A stretch of DNA of 64,000 bases, taken from NCBI GenBank assembly GCA_012845835.1, contig JABAKD010000005.1:9504823-9568822 (forward strand), in the 5' to 3' direction. A model generated the notes under the pieces. That model saw only the letters and a list, made by a program, of their open reading frames with translations. It was not told the origin of the DNA and did no database searches. This DNA is from Undaria pinnatifida. Its lineage: Eukaryota; Sar; Phaeophyceae; Laminariales; Alariaceae. The translations under genes and the position numbers were made by a program. Positions 46,873-57,879 of the stretch are shown in pieces (the first letter of the stretch is position 1; each line of letters opens with the position of its first letter).

Positions 46873-48193
46873 ATATCCGGCCGACCTGCTATCCCGCAGT
46901 TCCAGGGGGGGCGAGTGTTGTAAGGTTTAGTTTGGGTAGGCAATTAATTGGTTAACCTTTTGCAAGTGGCCAAACGGACTAAGACCCTAACACCTGCCCG
47001 TGAGGGGATACACACGGCGTAGAACGTCCATTTTCGCGCTTACTCTCAAGTTGTTGTTTTGCCGCCGCCGCTGAAGATCAGGCTACTACTGTTGTGGCTC
47101 AATTTAATGTTTTGTGTGCCGCCGTTGATTGAGGCGCTGTTGTTTCTTCGGTCAAATTTTATAATTCATGATGACAAGACGAGCCTCACTTTGTTACGAG
47201 CGTTTTTTGTTTTAGTGGGCGCTTTGTCTATACGTGCGAAGAATGAGCCTTGTGTGATCGGCTTCGCGCGATGTCAATGACGAACTGTGAGCGTTCAACC
47301 GAAAGACGGGTTGGCTGTTGCGTAGTGTCTTTTCTAATGACCGAAAAAGTATCACCCTTCGTTGACAGTACAAAAACGCATGAGTCGCGACGAAATATCA
47401 CAAAACATTACGTCTAAAAAAGTCTTACCGGTATGTTGCTGTCGCTTTTTTTTTCTTGTCATGTAAATTCGATAGACAGCCATTCTTTGTATTTCCGCCC
47501 CGGTCCCCCCCCCCCCCCGCTTCTAATAAATTGCTCGACTCCACCCGACGAAAACGTTGTATAGGTGGGCGGCAAGAGCAAGTTGACGATCCCGCCGGAG
47601 CTTGCCTACGGCGACAAGGGCACCGGGCCCATCCCCCCAAATGCCACTTTGGTGTTCGAAGGTGAGGAGGCATGCGTGTTGAGGGGTTGCGGAGGGGGAG
47701 GAGGACGGGGGGGAGGCCGTGATTTGAGTTTTATTAATTTCATCCGAGACCTACTTTTAGGCCGCGAGCGATACTCTTGGAATGCCGGTGACCCCGTACG
47801 AGTCAAACCTTTCTTCCCTCCCACCCTCGTCCCCTCCCACCCTCGTCCCCTCCCTCCCGTCCTGATTTCGCTGCTTTGCTGCTTGCGTTGATTTCGTTGT
47901 TTTCTTTGTTTTCGCTGTTTGCCCCGCTGGCCCTGCTTGCCCCGCTGGCCCTGCTTGCCCTGCTTGCCCTGCTTGCCCTGCTTGCCCTGCTTGCCCTGCT
48001 TGCCCTGCTTGCCCTGCTTGCCCTGCTTGCCCTGCTTGCCCTGCGTGCCCTACTCGCCCTGCTTGCCCTGCTTGCCCTGCTTGCCCTGCCTGTTTGCCCT
48101 GCCTGTTATCCCTGCCTGCATTTCCTGCCCCTCTGCTGCCGATGATTTTATTGCTGTCCGCCTCATTCAGTTGAACTCCTGGCTATCGAGTAG
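36293..48193 (+). CDS. Plastid-targeted FKBP-type peptidyl-prolyl isomerase (8 exons, complete)
   Basis: Exons: 36293-36430, 39153-39245, 40424-40522, 41495-41607, 43819-43885, 46418-46543, 47565-47661, 48171-48193. Phases agree throughout and the product is 251 residues. Residues 1-23 form a signal peptide and Phe24 follows Ala-Arg-Ala, the heterokont plastid bipartite-presequence motif. The rest, about 205 residues, matches the length and layout of bacterial FklB/Mip FKBPs: an N-terminal helical dimerisation region ([15 protein letters not shown] onward), a long helix (exons 3-4) and a C-terminal FKBP domain (about 149-251). Active-site equivalents are present: Tyr in VHYHG, Phe-Asp in STFDSS, Val-Ile and Trp in GVIKGW, Tyr in LAYGD, Phe in LVFEVELL. 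It should catalyse Xaa-Pro isomerisation in the plastid. Intron 5 is of GC-AG type. Confidence 0.93.
37416..37588 (-). repeat. AAGGCGG dispersed repeat, reverse copy
   Basis: Reverse-oriented copy ending CCCCACTG near 37580 in FKBP intron 1; closely matches the copy at 24985-25112. Confidence 0.65.
38090..38535. repeat. CACCGT-rich simple sequence
   Basis: Imperfect ACCGTCACCATC repeats in the first FKBP intron; open frames with His/Arg runs here are artefacts. Confidence 0.85.
39153..39245 (+). CDS. FKBP gene exon 2
   Basis: Encodes [20 protein letters not shown] then [11 protein letters not shown], the start of the FklB/Mip-type dimerisation region. Acceptor GTATTCAG, donor GTCAGC. The donor end is repeated about 300 bp downstream at 39532-39553. 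Confidence 0.88.
39400..39476 (-). repeat. MSFD-motif repeat, copy 2
   Basis: Could encode [20 protein letters not shown] on the minus strand, inside FKBP intron 2. Confidence 0.6.
39532..39553 (+). pseudogene. Copy of the donor end of FKBP exon 2
   Basis: GTTCAAGAAGGTCAGCC is identical to the exon 2/intron 2 boundary 300 bp upstream, so a second potential donor exists here. Confidence 0.65.
40230..40275 (+). pseudogene. Copy of the acceptor end of FKBP exon 3
   Basis: ACCTTTCCGGCAGC is shared with the real acceptor at 40410-40424, with similar T-rich sequence before it and diverged exon sequence after it. Confidence 0.65.
40424..40522 (+). CDS. FKBP gene exon 3
   Basis: Encodes [20 protein letters not shown] then [13 protein letters not shown], 33 codons, phase 0 on both sides. 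Acceptor CTTTCCGGCAG, donor GTGAAA. A decayed copy of the acceptor end lies at 40230-40275. The next intron contains GTTGGTG simple sequence. Confidence 0.9.
40590..40885. repeat. GTTGGTG/GGTGGT simple sequence
   Basis: Imperfect G/T-rich repeat in FKBP intron 3. Confidence 0.8.
41495..41607 (+). CDS. FKBP gene exon 4
   Basis: Encodes [20 protein letters not shown] then [17 protein letters not shown] plus two bases. This is the long helix that precedes the catalytic domain, including the family-typical GxxFLAxxAKxxGV-like region. Acceptor GGGTCAG, donor GTATAG. Confidence 0.9.
42225..42650 (+). repeat. AGATCAT dispersed repeat, copy
   Basis: Same order of segments as at 4.9 kb, with a 105-bp family C element inside. 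Confidence 0.6.
42324..42428 (+). mobile_element. 105-bp TIR element family C, second copy
   Basis: Ends CACGGAGGACCACAGTAGTA and, inverted, TACGGCGGAAACTAGTAATC, again running into AGGACC. It lies within an AGATCAT-type repeat. The centre differs from the 13.5 kb copy. Confidence 0.65.
43819..43885 (+). CDS. FKBP gene exon 5, GC donor
   Basis: Completes a Ser codon and encodes [20 protein letters not shown] then VK, the first strands of the FKBP fold (GLxxxVLxxGxGxxP). The exon ends AAG/GCAAGA, a GC-type donor, since VK must join directly to VHYHG of exon 6. Confidence 0.9.
44213..44602 (+). repeat. GGGTC repeat cluster, composite
   Basis: Degenerate GGGTC repeats with internal CTTTTCACGGGTC and GATCCGTGAAAAGCCC ends; appears to be overlapping or tandem copies of the foldback family. 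Confidence 0.6.
45744..45915 (+). mobile_element. GGGTC foldback element, short copy
   Basis: 172 bp, perfect 18-bp inverted ends CACGGCTTTTCACGGGTC. In the fifth FKBP intron. Confidence 0.68.
46418..46543 (+). CDS. FKBP gene exon 6, catalytic core
   Basis: Encodes [20 protein letters not shown], then [20 protein letters not shown] and MK. It carries most of the prolyl-isomerase pocket. Acceptor CGTTGCAG. The donor gtaataataatgat is itself the first part of an AAT microsatellite that fills the start of the intron. Confidence 0.95.
46544..46638. repeat. AAT microsatellite starting at a splice donor
   Basis: Begins with the GTAATAATAATG donor of FKBP exon 6 and runs about 95 bp. Confidence 0.92.
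46826..46871. repeat. AAC microsatellite
   Basis: About 14 AAC units joined directly to the interior of a TRIM-like element. Confidence 0.9.
46862..46992 (+). mobile_element. TRIM-like element, 3' fragment
   Basis: Interior end, polypurine tract GGGGGGGCGAG and LTR TGTTGTAAGG to CCTAACA. Its 5' side abuts an AAC microsatellite directly. It lies in the sixth FKBP intron. Confidence 0.7.
47565..47661 (+). CDS. FKBP gene exon 7
   Basis: Encodes [20 protein letters not shown] then [12 protein letters not shown] plus one base. This is the diagnostic end of the FKBP domain (IPPxLAYG, IPPNATLxFE). Acceptor GTTGTATAG, donor GTGAGG. The short intron that follows is largely a CTTGCCCTG minisatellite. 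Confidence 0.95.
47925..48110. repeat. CTTGCCCTG 9-bp minisatellite
   Basis: About 20 units filling most of the last FKBP intron; the Leu-Ala frames across it are artefacts. Confidence 0.92.
48171..48193 (+). CDS. FKBP gene exon 8, terminal micro-exon
   Basis: A 23-nt exon: with the leftover base of exon 7 it encodes VELLAIE and a TAG stop. VELL is the standard last strand of FKBPs and fits in phase. Acceptor CCTCATTCAG. No canonical AATAAA polyadenylation signal follows closely. Confidence 0.88.
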
Positions 48194-49674
48194 GCGGCAC
48201 TGAAAATTGCTCGAGACGGTAACCGTTTAGATTTTTTGTGATACCACAAGAGGTACCCTGCTCTAGCTCCAAGTGGTTTATTGTCCTCGGGCTAGGATAG
48301 ACTGATACCAAATATGATAGCTGCAATAGATATATTTTAGTAGCAATTATTCTACTACGGGAGGGGGGGGCGGGGTCGGAGAATAGATGGTATTTAGGAT
48401 GTGGATTGTCGTGTGCCCCCGCTCGTTGCGGAGGCTCTCGTTGCGGAGGCCTCTTGACGCCAACCCCGAGGAGATTGACTGCCCCGCTTCTTGGGCCTCT
48501 TCTTGGGCCTGAGGAGAGGGGACGGGTCCCGAATATGAACAGGGCGCCAAACGCCTTCGTACGATAGTGTGATTGAAATCACCGATGAGGGGAAACAACC
48601 CAAAGTAGTAACGTTTTCTCCGGAGTGTTTTACTATGGTAATTCATTGCACCCAAGTTTGAAGAAAGTACATGATTTATACCATGATTATCATCCTCTAA
48701 AACAAATAGGTGAATGTTGCGTTGTCACCCGTGCTAGCAGACTACTCTATTAATAGTTAACGCCATACCCTTACAAACCCCCATTTAAACATGGCTGAAA
48801 ACTGCTGAAAAATACAGATACAGCATCATTGCAAATCACTTGGATCTTGAAGAGGTGACGCTTGGTAAGCGTCTGGCATCCGCCTTTGGAAAGACCAAAA
48901 TCGGTGTTATACCAGGCGCATTTCATTAAATCCACTTTTCCGTTTTTTCCCCTCAACCAACTGTGTTTTTCTTAATTGTGACAGTTGTGGCGGTGGCGGC
49001 AATTACAGTAGCTGCGATTGGCGATGGTCACAGATCAAGTCTGTACGCAGTATGTCAACAAGGGTAACGAGTTTCCTCTCCCGTATTATCGGTGTTAACG
49101 GCGTGCAATATAGCCCACTGCTTGCTCGACAAAGCCTATTCACTGGCCAACTACCGGCATTTCGGGATACCTCATTGATTGGTCAACACAGGGTGCGGGT
49201 CTTGCCAAATGTTTTTTGTCTTGTCCGTTTGACCGTCCGAGTAGACCTGACTGTGCGTTTGTTTCCTCCCTGGTTAGTTTTCCGCCCCGAGGGCACTCAC
49301 AAGTCGGCGCGACGAACGTGAAGGAAGAAAGAGGGTGGCGAGAGGTACACCGGCCTTTTGGCGAGGTTCGGGGTAAAGCAAACTGCGGTCTACAGGCTAC
49401 CTCGCGCAAGATGTATATGATATCCAGCCGCCTAATCCCAAGCTTTGCTGGGGCAGTCTCGCATAAGCTAAGCCTCCAAGCTGTCCCGTCTGTCTGACCC
49501 CGGTATTTCAAAAGTTTAGCACCTACGTAGTTTTTTCTCCGAAGAACCAACATAGATCGACGCCCATCCGCCTATGAAACCCGAGGATGGAACCAAGACA
49601 TCCCCTGCCGACCGCTACACGAAGGTGGAGGTCTTCTTGAACCGGTGTCACGGGTGTACCGACGCGTAGTCAAC

Positions 49675-49885
49675 CAGGACCCGGAGGCAAGCCGTGCCGT
49701 CACGGTGCAGGTACCTGGCAACATCTGTACCCTTCAAAGTTTCCCTCCTGCTTGATCCTGCAGACGCGATATGTTGCGTTATCACGGCTGCCGGATCCCG
49801 CTGGTGGCGAATCGAAAAGGGTACGGAGGTCATGGGGTACCTGCACGGTGATGGCACGGTTTGCCTCCCGGCCCTGGCAGACTCT
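49675..49885. repeat. Inverted pair of a coding-like 90-bp repeat
   Basis: Arms 49675-49765 (plus) and 49790-49885 (minus) share CCGGAGGCAARCCGTGCC and GTGCAGGTACC and could fold as a hairpin. Both read REA/EAS...AVTVQVP-like peptides. A third, direct copy is at 50655-50760. Confidence 0.65.
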
Positions 49886-50654
49886 GGGACTGTGCAACCC
49901 TGCCACCCGCGCGCAAGAAGGGGTCCGTCTGGGCCCGTCCTCGTTTTGCTTCACTCTGTGCACGATACAAGAAACGTATATCCTCGTTTGTTGCTCGATT
50001 CCGGACCTAGCCACCGTCGGCGTACTTCTCCTTGGAGGAAGTAACGAGGTCGGAAGGAATATTATGTAACCAAATTCCCCAGTGTTCCATCGCTGGGCTT
50101 TCTGTCAGCAAGATTTCGACGTTCGTTCGTGTTACTTCTGCCCATCACAACTCCAACCTATCAGGCATGACTCGACTAAAAAACGTATTGTGGGCACTTT
50201 GCCAACCGGCATTTGCGAATCAGCACGAAGAGATCCGCCTACGACCACGAGCACTGATAGCCAGCACTTAAAATGCTCGGTCTGAAACAGATCTTGCCGA
50301 GCATACTTCCGGTTTTTGTGTTACGGAGTGTCGACATTGTGTTACAACACAACGCGTACTCGTAGCCAGATTGCGCCTGGAGATACGCAAGGCGACCGTC
50401 GACGGTGTGGCAAGGTCTTGGGTGAAGCAAACGAACATGTCTTCGTGTTTTACGTTAACATCAATACCCATGTATCAGTTCTGATTTTGTCATGCCTCTT
50501 GAAGTATACCACCGGCACTTTTTTCGTCGACCGTCACGGCAACAACAGAACGCTATCTAAAGGACAAGCATGGTGACTGAACAAGCCGGTGTGCAACAGG
50601 AATGAAGCAAACGAGCATAGACGTATTTGCCGGCGGAACGGGTGCGCCGACCCA

Positions 50655-50760
50655 GAGTCTGCGCCTGGGTCGGGAAGCAAGTTTTGCCGTCGCCGTACAG
50701 GTACCTCTTTACAGGGTTGCGTTTTTGAGACTTCCGTCTGCGGAATCCGGCAGAGACTTT
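50655..50760 (+). repeat. Third copy of the VQVP-type repeat
   Basis: Reads QSLRLGREASFAVAVQVP in an open stretch from 50602 to 50937; compare QGREANRAITVQVP in the inverted arm. No family recognised. Confidence 0.5.
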
Positions 50761-52039
50761 AGGCTGCTGGATCCCTGCGGCAGTAAAACCAAAAAGGGCA
50801 CCAGTTACGAGGTACCTACTCTACCTGAAAATCGGTCCATCTCTAGACTATATATCGACCATCCATCCACCCTGCTCAGCTCTAGCTCAAACCGCTGGTG
50901 GCTTAGTCGGGGTTCGGTGTTGTTTGTCTTACCCTGAGCTGGGTCTTCGACATTTGACCTCTTTAGCTGAGGTACGTAGCACCTTCACATTTATTTGACA
51001 TTGTCGGCAGGGCAATCGATTGATATTTTACCCCGCTACCTCAGCAGGTATCACCCTTCACACTTGACGTCGTGAAGGACACGGGTTGAAATTGCATTTC
51101 GATCGAACATTTCATGTATCCGCGGGTTGTGGACGGTGTGGTTCTGACGTAATATCGTCAACCAACTTCAGGTTCCCACGGTGGGCACAAAAGTTGGAAC
51201 CATATGTTTGCTACCAATTACTAGGACTGTCTATGAAGCGAGCTCCTTCGTGTTATAGTCCCCGAAATCCTCGACGAGATACCAGCGAGGAGCGAAAAAA
51301 AGTCAAGACCATCCCACCCACCCTACACTGAGTAATCTTTTAACAGTTGTGTTCATTTTCCTTAGGAAATACTGCTGCGCTGAGGGCACTTCGACCAAAG
51401 GCACCCCCAGCGCGGGTGGTGTATCCACAGGTGAGGACCTGCGGGAGCAGGAGGCCCCATCCAATCCAATACTTGAATGAAATGATCGGTAGCAGAGTTA
51501 AACAATACCGCAGGAGTGTGAAGGTGTCCCGTGGGGACCCAGGGTGTCGGCGCTAGCGGGGTCCGCTATCTCCATGGCTTCATGACATCTCGGGCGTTCT
51601 TTATTCTTTGTTCATTGCTCAAAACATCACAACACCAGATATCGTACGCTACACCAGATATCGTTCGCTATCGAAACACGCAGACACTGCGAGGTGCCAT
51701 ACATTCACCATGAAAGCGTCGACCATAATATCTGGGAACCAGAGAACTATAACACTATGACATGACACATCATGTTAGTTCATCAAATATACCTGGTATA
51801 TCGTGTCAAGTATTATCTGTAGCTTGCACGTCTACAGAGAGCGCTCCATAACATTAGCCCACCCTGATTAATCGTAGATGCAGATCATGGGATAATAACA
51901 GTGTGTCAACAAAACATCCAGAAATTGGGCAGGGGGTCGAAGATGCGGCTTTTCAAAACACACGAAAATGAAGCCAAATATTCCCCCACACGTCGTGAAC
52001 AGGATATAGGGGGGTTTCCGGCCTGTAACCGCGCCTGAG

Positions 52040-53320
52040 GGTGTGGGCGGGGTAGCTAAGCTCCCTGAATCCTCTGCAATAGAGAACAGACGAGAGTGCC
52101 CGCCGTTCATGCGAGGGAACGCCGAGACAAGCGCCAAAGAGGGGCTCGGGGTTTCGCGCCGGCCTTCTCGCACCTCAAGCCAACGGTTGCCGTGTGGTCG
52201 GGACTGGGGGGAAGGGCGTGTAGGACCGAGGCGGGGGGCGACGTCCCCGCGAAGAGTCAATGCGGCGCGGCGGGTCTAAACCCGGGGCGCGCGTTGCGCG
52301 ATGGGGAGTGTTGCTCGCGGTGAGAGCTCCCGACGCGGCAGTGATGCCATTAAAAGAATTGCCAGCAGACGTTGCAAAACGTGTAGGCGAGACGTCGTGG
52401 AGTTTGGGCGCAGCCGGGCTTGATCCCGAGCGGCGGCCAGTACCTGGTTCTAAAGTCGGTCCTGCAGGCAAAATGCCGAATGTGCGGCATTTTTTGGCTG
52501 CGGTTGGCAGCGAAAGAGCGCGAGAGCTCGTCGCGGTAGCAAGATGTGCTGTGTCGCAAAGCCTAGGGAGGTTGCCGGTACCCATGGCCTGTGACGGAGC
52601 TCAAAACAAGGGGACTTCGAGATCGGGTATTTATTTGCGATACACCAGGAGTAATCGGGGTACGAAAACGCGAAGGGCTGGGCAGCTCAGCGTAAAAATT
52701 GGAAGAGAAGCAATATAAATATATAGAAGCAGTAATACGTCAAAAGGGACTAAGGAAAGCATGCCACCGCTGCAAATGGGAAACAAATGGGAGGTCTGTG
52801 ACTTGGGGGCTAAGGGGCGAGCATAGGGCCATTGGCCGAAAGGTAAGAGAGAAGGCAGGGCAAGCTGCAGAAAACGGTGCCAGTGTCCCCAAAGTTGAAC
52901 CTGGAAGGCTGACGTGAGCCCAATTGTCAAAATTCGAAGCAACAAGAACCAGCACGCTAAGAAGCAATGGAAACGGGGGCCGTAATGTGGGGCCGGGGAG
53001 GCTAGCATAAGGTTTTCGGTCGAACGTAAAACGTAAAACCTAGGCCACCAAAACAAGCCGCGAGAACACGGAAAAACATCGAAATGCCGGTACTGGTGGC
53101 GTGAGATACGCCGGAAAGCTGAAAGGAGGGTCAACAGCAGGTTACCCTGAGAACCAAGCTGGACAGACTACTGCACCAGAACAAAAAATAACGTGGTGCA
53201 GTCACTCGAAAGCAATAGTTCGAGGTATTCCGAGGGGGATGCAGGGTGGTCGGTGCTGGGGGGCCTTCTCTTGGGCTCCGGTGTCGTTATTATCTCTCCT
53301 TAGGTTCGCTGCCTAAAACA
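52040..53320. other. GC-rich, non-repetitive spacer segment, nature unknown
   Basis: Unlike its surroundings this stretch has few simple repeats. Open frames exist on both strands (for example 52260-52718 plus, 52175-52585 minus), but no splice pattern, domain or codon periodicity convinced me. The 52700-53000 part is purine-rich on the plus strand. It could be a decayed element. Confidence 0.3.
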
Positions 53321-53560
53321 GGGCTTATATGGTTACTCTCTAAAAGAACGCTAAAAGACAGAGCAGGGCAGGTAAAGCAGGGCAGAGCAGTGAACGATGA
53401 GGGGTGTCCTGCCTGAACAATCACCGTTATCTGCATTCTTGCCTTATGATATTGTCTTGACGTGAACGTGACATCTACTATCACCTGGTTTCACCCCAAC
53501 CATCTCATGGTTTCACATCGAATCCAGACTGTCTTTTTGCGGAGGGCACTCCATAACAAA
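53320..53560 (-). repeat. Dispersed repeat (GGAGTGCCCTCCG), reverse copy
   Basis: Reverse copy of the 24.6 kb repeat including TCACGTCAAGRC and AGGGCACTCC. Confidence 0.5.
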
Positions 53561-53978
53561 TATGTAAACAAACACGAAACTGAAACGTCGATATAGAAGG
53601 CATAACAACAAGGTACTACCGAAATCCGCAGAGGGAGTCGACATCGTGACGCCCTGAGAGGCTCGCTTCTAACTGGAACATTGTCGGCAAACGTCGCCTG
53701 GCTATTCAACCGTAAACAAAGCAAGCAAAAAGTGGGTCGGCCATGAGATTCTCGTGCAGCTCGAAGCAACGCTGGAAGTCTAATTCCAGAAAGCGGTAGA
53801 ACCGAAAAAGAACACCGTACTCGTTAGACATCTGTCGCGTGCAGAATCGAGTGTTAATCGAGACAGAGAGCAACTCCGTAACAGGAGTACGAGTGGCCGA
53901 GTTCCGATCCAGCCGGGGCAAAAGCGGCGCCGTGGGCGCGGGCGCACGGCCTAACGCAAGAGCGGTTCTATTAATAGG

Positions 53979-54098
53979 TGCTACAACGCTTAGTTCGGGT
54001 GGGTAATATGTGAATGGTTAAACCTTTTTCCAATAGCCCAACAAACCATTACTGGGCCTATACCAGGTACTTTAACACATGGCGTCGCCAACAGGGGA
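53979..54098 (+). mobile_element. TRIM-like element, 5' LTR plus primer-binding site
   Basis: An LTR-like stretch (TGCTACAACGCTTAGTTC to ACTTTAACA) is followed two bases later by TGGCGTCGCCAACAGGG, nearly the same primer-binding site as in the complete copy. Confidence 0.65.
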
Positions 54099-54841
54099 GT
54101 GTTTACAAGAAGTATTAATACTTGAAGAGTGTAGGCCGGGTGAGAAATTGATTCAACATTTTCCCAGTACAGTACGCAGCCCAACCTACCAATACCCTTC
54201 GATACCTCAAAAGTGGCGTGGACGGCAGGACACAATCCTTCGCGTGAAATTTCTACGGGTTTCGGAATCACTCCCTTAACCACTCGGGCGCCGTGATGGT
54301 AGATCCCGTCGATCGGCGAAGCATTGTTGGCGGTTCCCTGTGTTTTTTCTCTGCCTACCCTTTTCTCGCGGCTTTCGGCTAGGCTTTGAAGTAATGATCA
54401 GGTCTTCGACAGAATTTTCCATGTAGGTGTTGCAAACCAAAAACGCTGGAACCAACTTTGTTCCATTCCTGGGTCCACCTGATGGGGTCGCGGTTTTTGC
54501 CATTCATTATTATATATGGCTGTATCTCCAGCTGAAATCGCGTGGTGTACTTTCGATTCAACATGAAAAATAAAGTTTACCAACTCTTTCTACACATGTC
54601 TCGCTCCTCTAGTTCCCGGCATATTGCCGCCGAAGGGCGGATGGCTTGTAGATAAGCAGCAGCATTCCGAAGCATGTAAAACGGGCCCGGGCCATGGGCG
54701 CAGAATATATTTCTCTTGGTGCCGTATACCCGTGACGATTTTAACCGTACGGTCAGCCAAGGCCCCCACGCCAAACGGTTCGTCCCGCTTACTACGTACA
54801 AGATACAGGAGAGAGTCCAGCCCAGGCAAGTCAAGCTACAA

Positions 54842-55046
54842 CAGTGGAGACAACCCAATAGTATCGGTATGTGCCAGGCAAAACTACCGGCACTGTTCAG
54901 GGCACCCGCACTGACGGGAATACGTGCGGACACTACGAGTATAGAGTTTCTACGAAGGGAGTCGCACAGTCGTGCCGAGCGATTTCACCGGCAAAATAGA
55001 GGGCAGTGTCACCATTCAACGAGCACTATTGGGGAACCCCCCACTG
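54842..55046 (+). mobile_element. CAGTGG-ended TIR element
   Basis: About 205 bp with ends CAGTGGAGACAACCCAATAG and, inverted, CAGTGGGGGGTTCCCCAATA, followed by TA. A diverged relative with the same CCCCCCACTG end lies at 31390-31556. Confidence 0.6.
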
Positions 55047-55254
55047 TAATACACGCCGCCAAACAAACATTAGCCAAGCTACGAAGTAACCCAAGTGAAG
55101 TCAACTAGTGAGTAATGCAGCGCCAACGATATGCGTTGCCGTCGTGTTCCCTAGGTAGGTGTTACCATTTGAGTTCTGATGGAGGCACGGGTTTTTGTGG
55201 GCACCTCAAGTCAGCCACTACGACAATCAGTACTACCAGTAGCCACGCAGAAAT

Positions 55255-55630
55255 CATGCCAACAAGCCAAATAAAACCACCGAGCAAAAAAGCCGAGCCA
55301 ACAAGCCGAGTAAAAAAAGCCGAGCCAACAAGCCGAGTCAAAAAGCCAAGCCAAGCCCAAATGCCCGAACGCCAAACCAAAAAGCTAAACTAAAAAGCAC
55401 AAAAGTTTACTCATCAAACAGCCTACAAGCCCAAAGCTGAAATATAGTATAGAAAAATAAGCAGCCACAGAACCTAAAAGCCAAGACAAGTCACCAAGCA
55501 AGAAAACAACAGTCATCAAGCAAGACAAACCAAACCAAACCTATAAATCAAAGTACAAACAAATCCAAGCTAAGCCCAGTCAGAGCCAAACCAAACCAAG
55601 CCCAACAGCATCAACCCCAAGGGAAGCTAG
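55255..55630. repeat. GCCAAGCC/GCCGAGCC-rich minisatellite
   Basis: Imperfect units such as AAAAAGCCGAGCCAACAAGC, decaying rightward into AAACCAAACC-like sequence. Confidence 0.75.
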
Positions 55631-56280
55631 TGCCAAGTCAAGTTAAGCCAACTCCCTCCTCCCGCGATGACCTCCCCAGTAGACTTACACTCACAAAAAA
55701 ATAACGATACCACGTTGGATATACCAAAAGTATTTAATGAAAAAGCGACTAGGAGAAGCACTTGAACGGCGAGCGAACAAAACATCGAAACCAAAACCTC
55801 TCTGCATTCCCGCTGTCACACACTTACAGACCCCATTCATTCCGATTGCCAACCTCGTCGTGCGCTGGTGTGTTTAGCTGACTGGGTATCGCGATTGCTA
55901 CCCTGTGCGATTTTGCTAAATTCGCGGGATTGACACTACTGTATAGTAACTCGCGTGAGTTTGTTAACTAGCGTAATGTTTTTGCTAACTAGCACGATTT
56001 TTTGCAAACTCGCATGATTTTTGGCTAACTCGAACGATTTGTGCTTCGCACGTTTTTCGGGCTGACTCGCACGATTTTGTATTGTTACCTTGCAGGAACT
56101 TTGCTAACTCGCACGACTTTTGCTGTCAACAGCTCACATGGTTTGCTAACTCGCACGATGATTGGTCTCTTTCCTGCCTGCCTTGACATCCTCCCTACTC
56201 GTTTTAGAACTGCAAATGCTACCCTATACAAATTCCAAGCAGTCTGCCCCCTAAAACGTGGTCGCAGTTCTAAAAGTTTT

Positions 56281-56716
56281 AACCAGGGCTTTTCACGGGT
56301 CGGGCCACTTCTCGCTGGCCGGTTCGGGCCAGGGTGACCCGACCCATCCTGTGGGGTTTGAAACCCTCTCAACCCCACCCATGCGATTTCAAAACACCTC
56401 CTGATCCGACCCGACTCGATCCGCGTGTTTTTTTTCAACCTCCTGATCCGACGCGCGGGTCGGTCTGGGTCGTGACCAGTGAGAAGCCCTTGTTTAACCC
56501 ACCCACGGAATTTCACGAGTCCGGTCACCTCCCGCGGGTTGGGTCGGGTCGGGTCAGGGTGACCCGAACCAAAACGGTGAGATTGAAAAACCTCTTGGCC
56601 CCATCGGTTCCGACACGTGAGAGTCCGAACTACCTCCTGACCCACCCCCGATTCGACCCGCAAGATGTTCGGAACTTCCTGACCCGACGGGTTATGACCC
56701 GTGAAAAGCCCTGGTT
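56281..56716 (+). mobile_element. GGGTC foldback element, best-preserved copy
   Basis: 436 bp with perfect 21-bp inverted ends (AACCAGGGCTTTTCACG and on). The interior is almost entirely degenerate GGGTC/GACCC repeats arranged so the element can fold on itself. Confidence 0.7.
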
Positions 56717-57446
56717 GTAACCCTGTTCCCACAGCCAACATCATCCCACACAAATTCCAAGTAGTCTATTTCTACAATACGTGGAAATAGATTTAAAGGG
56801 GTAAAACCATCAACACATAAAGGAGCGCAGACACACAAAACAGTCCCGAAAGGCAATACAGTAGGCAGAGCCCCTTCTAAGAGACCCCGAGATGAGGAAA
56901 AAATGTATACAGGGGGCGTCACATTTCTGCGCACCGTTTTTTTTCCCACTCGTAAGGGACCGGGGCCCCTTGGGGTAGGCGTAACACCCGATAAAAAGAC
57001 TACTCGTTATTTTATACGGGCCAATAGACGGCCTCCCATTTGCAGAACGCCGCAAACATTTCTAGAGAACGAGTTGCTCCAAAAGTTCCAAGTGTGCCAA
57101 ATCTGATATTGAGGGCCGTCGGTATAAGGGACCTCTCCGCGCGGACGCACCATGGTTCCTTACGGGTGGTCATCTGCTGTTGTGCAAACAACTACAGTAG
57201 ACGAGATAAACAAAACATGTAGATAACAAGATGCTTCGTACAACACACAAGCCTTACGGCACTCTTCAAATCCCCGCAACACTTCACAAAAACTCAGCAA
57301 CACCCCGCATCGGACTCGTGCTATCATACTCTAGAGGCAGAACTCATTGTGGCGAAACATATTTCTTAGCTTAATAACTACCCAGTACAGTTGGCAAATC
57401 ATGTGAGTTTGGCTTATTTTTTCTAATGCATCTCTAAACTTTGAGA

Positions 57447-57835
57447 TTGTCAATCTGGTTGAGCCCTTCCCGTTTCTGTTAGGGTCATGGGATTGTTCAT
57501 CTGGTTGCTCTTTCCGTCAATCTCAGGGTCATCGGATTGTTCATCTCGTCGTACTTTCCGTTCATCTTAAGACTCACGAGATTGTTCATCTCGTTGCGCT
57601 TTCCGTTTATCTTAAGAGTCACGAAATTGTTCATCTCGCTTTCCTAACCGTTTGTCTTAGGGTCATGGAGTTGTTAATCTGGTTGACCTTTCCGTTTATC
57701 TTACGGCTATGGGATGGTTAATCTGGTTGTCCTTTCTGTTAATGTCGGGGTCATGAGATTGTTCATCTCGTTGCCCTTTCCCTTAACTTTAGAGCTATGG
57801 GGTTGTTCACTTTCCGTTTATCTTCGGGTCATACT
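57447..57835. repeat. 45-bp minisatellite, about 9 units
   Basis: TTGTTCATCTSGTTGCNCTT then TCCGTTTATCTTAAGGGTCATG-type units, moderately diverged. Confidence 0.85.
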
Positions 57836-57879
57836 TCGAAGTATCTGGGTGAAGGTGAAGCCAGGTGCTACCCCCATCG

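Noticed and set aside
49624..49668. Alternative last FKBP exon reading VEVFLNRCHG
   Set aside because: Phase is wrong (exon 7 leaves one base), whereas the 23-nt exon at 48171 gives VELLAIE in phase after a good acceptor.
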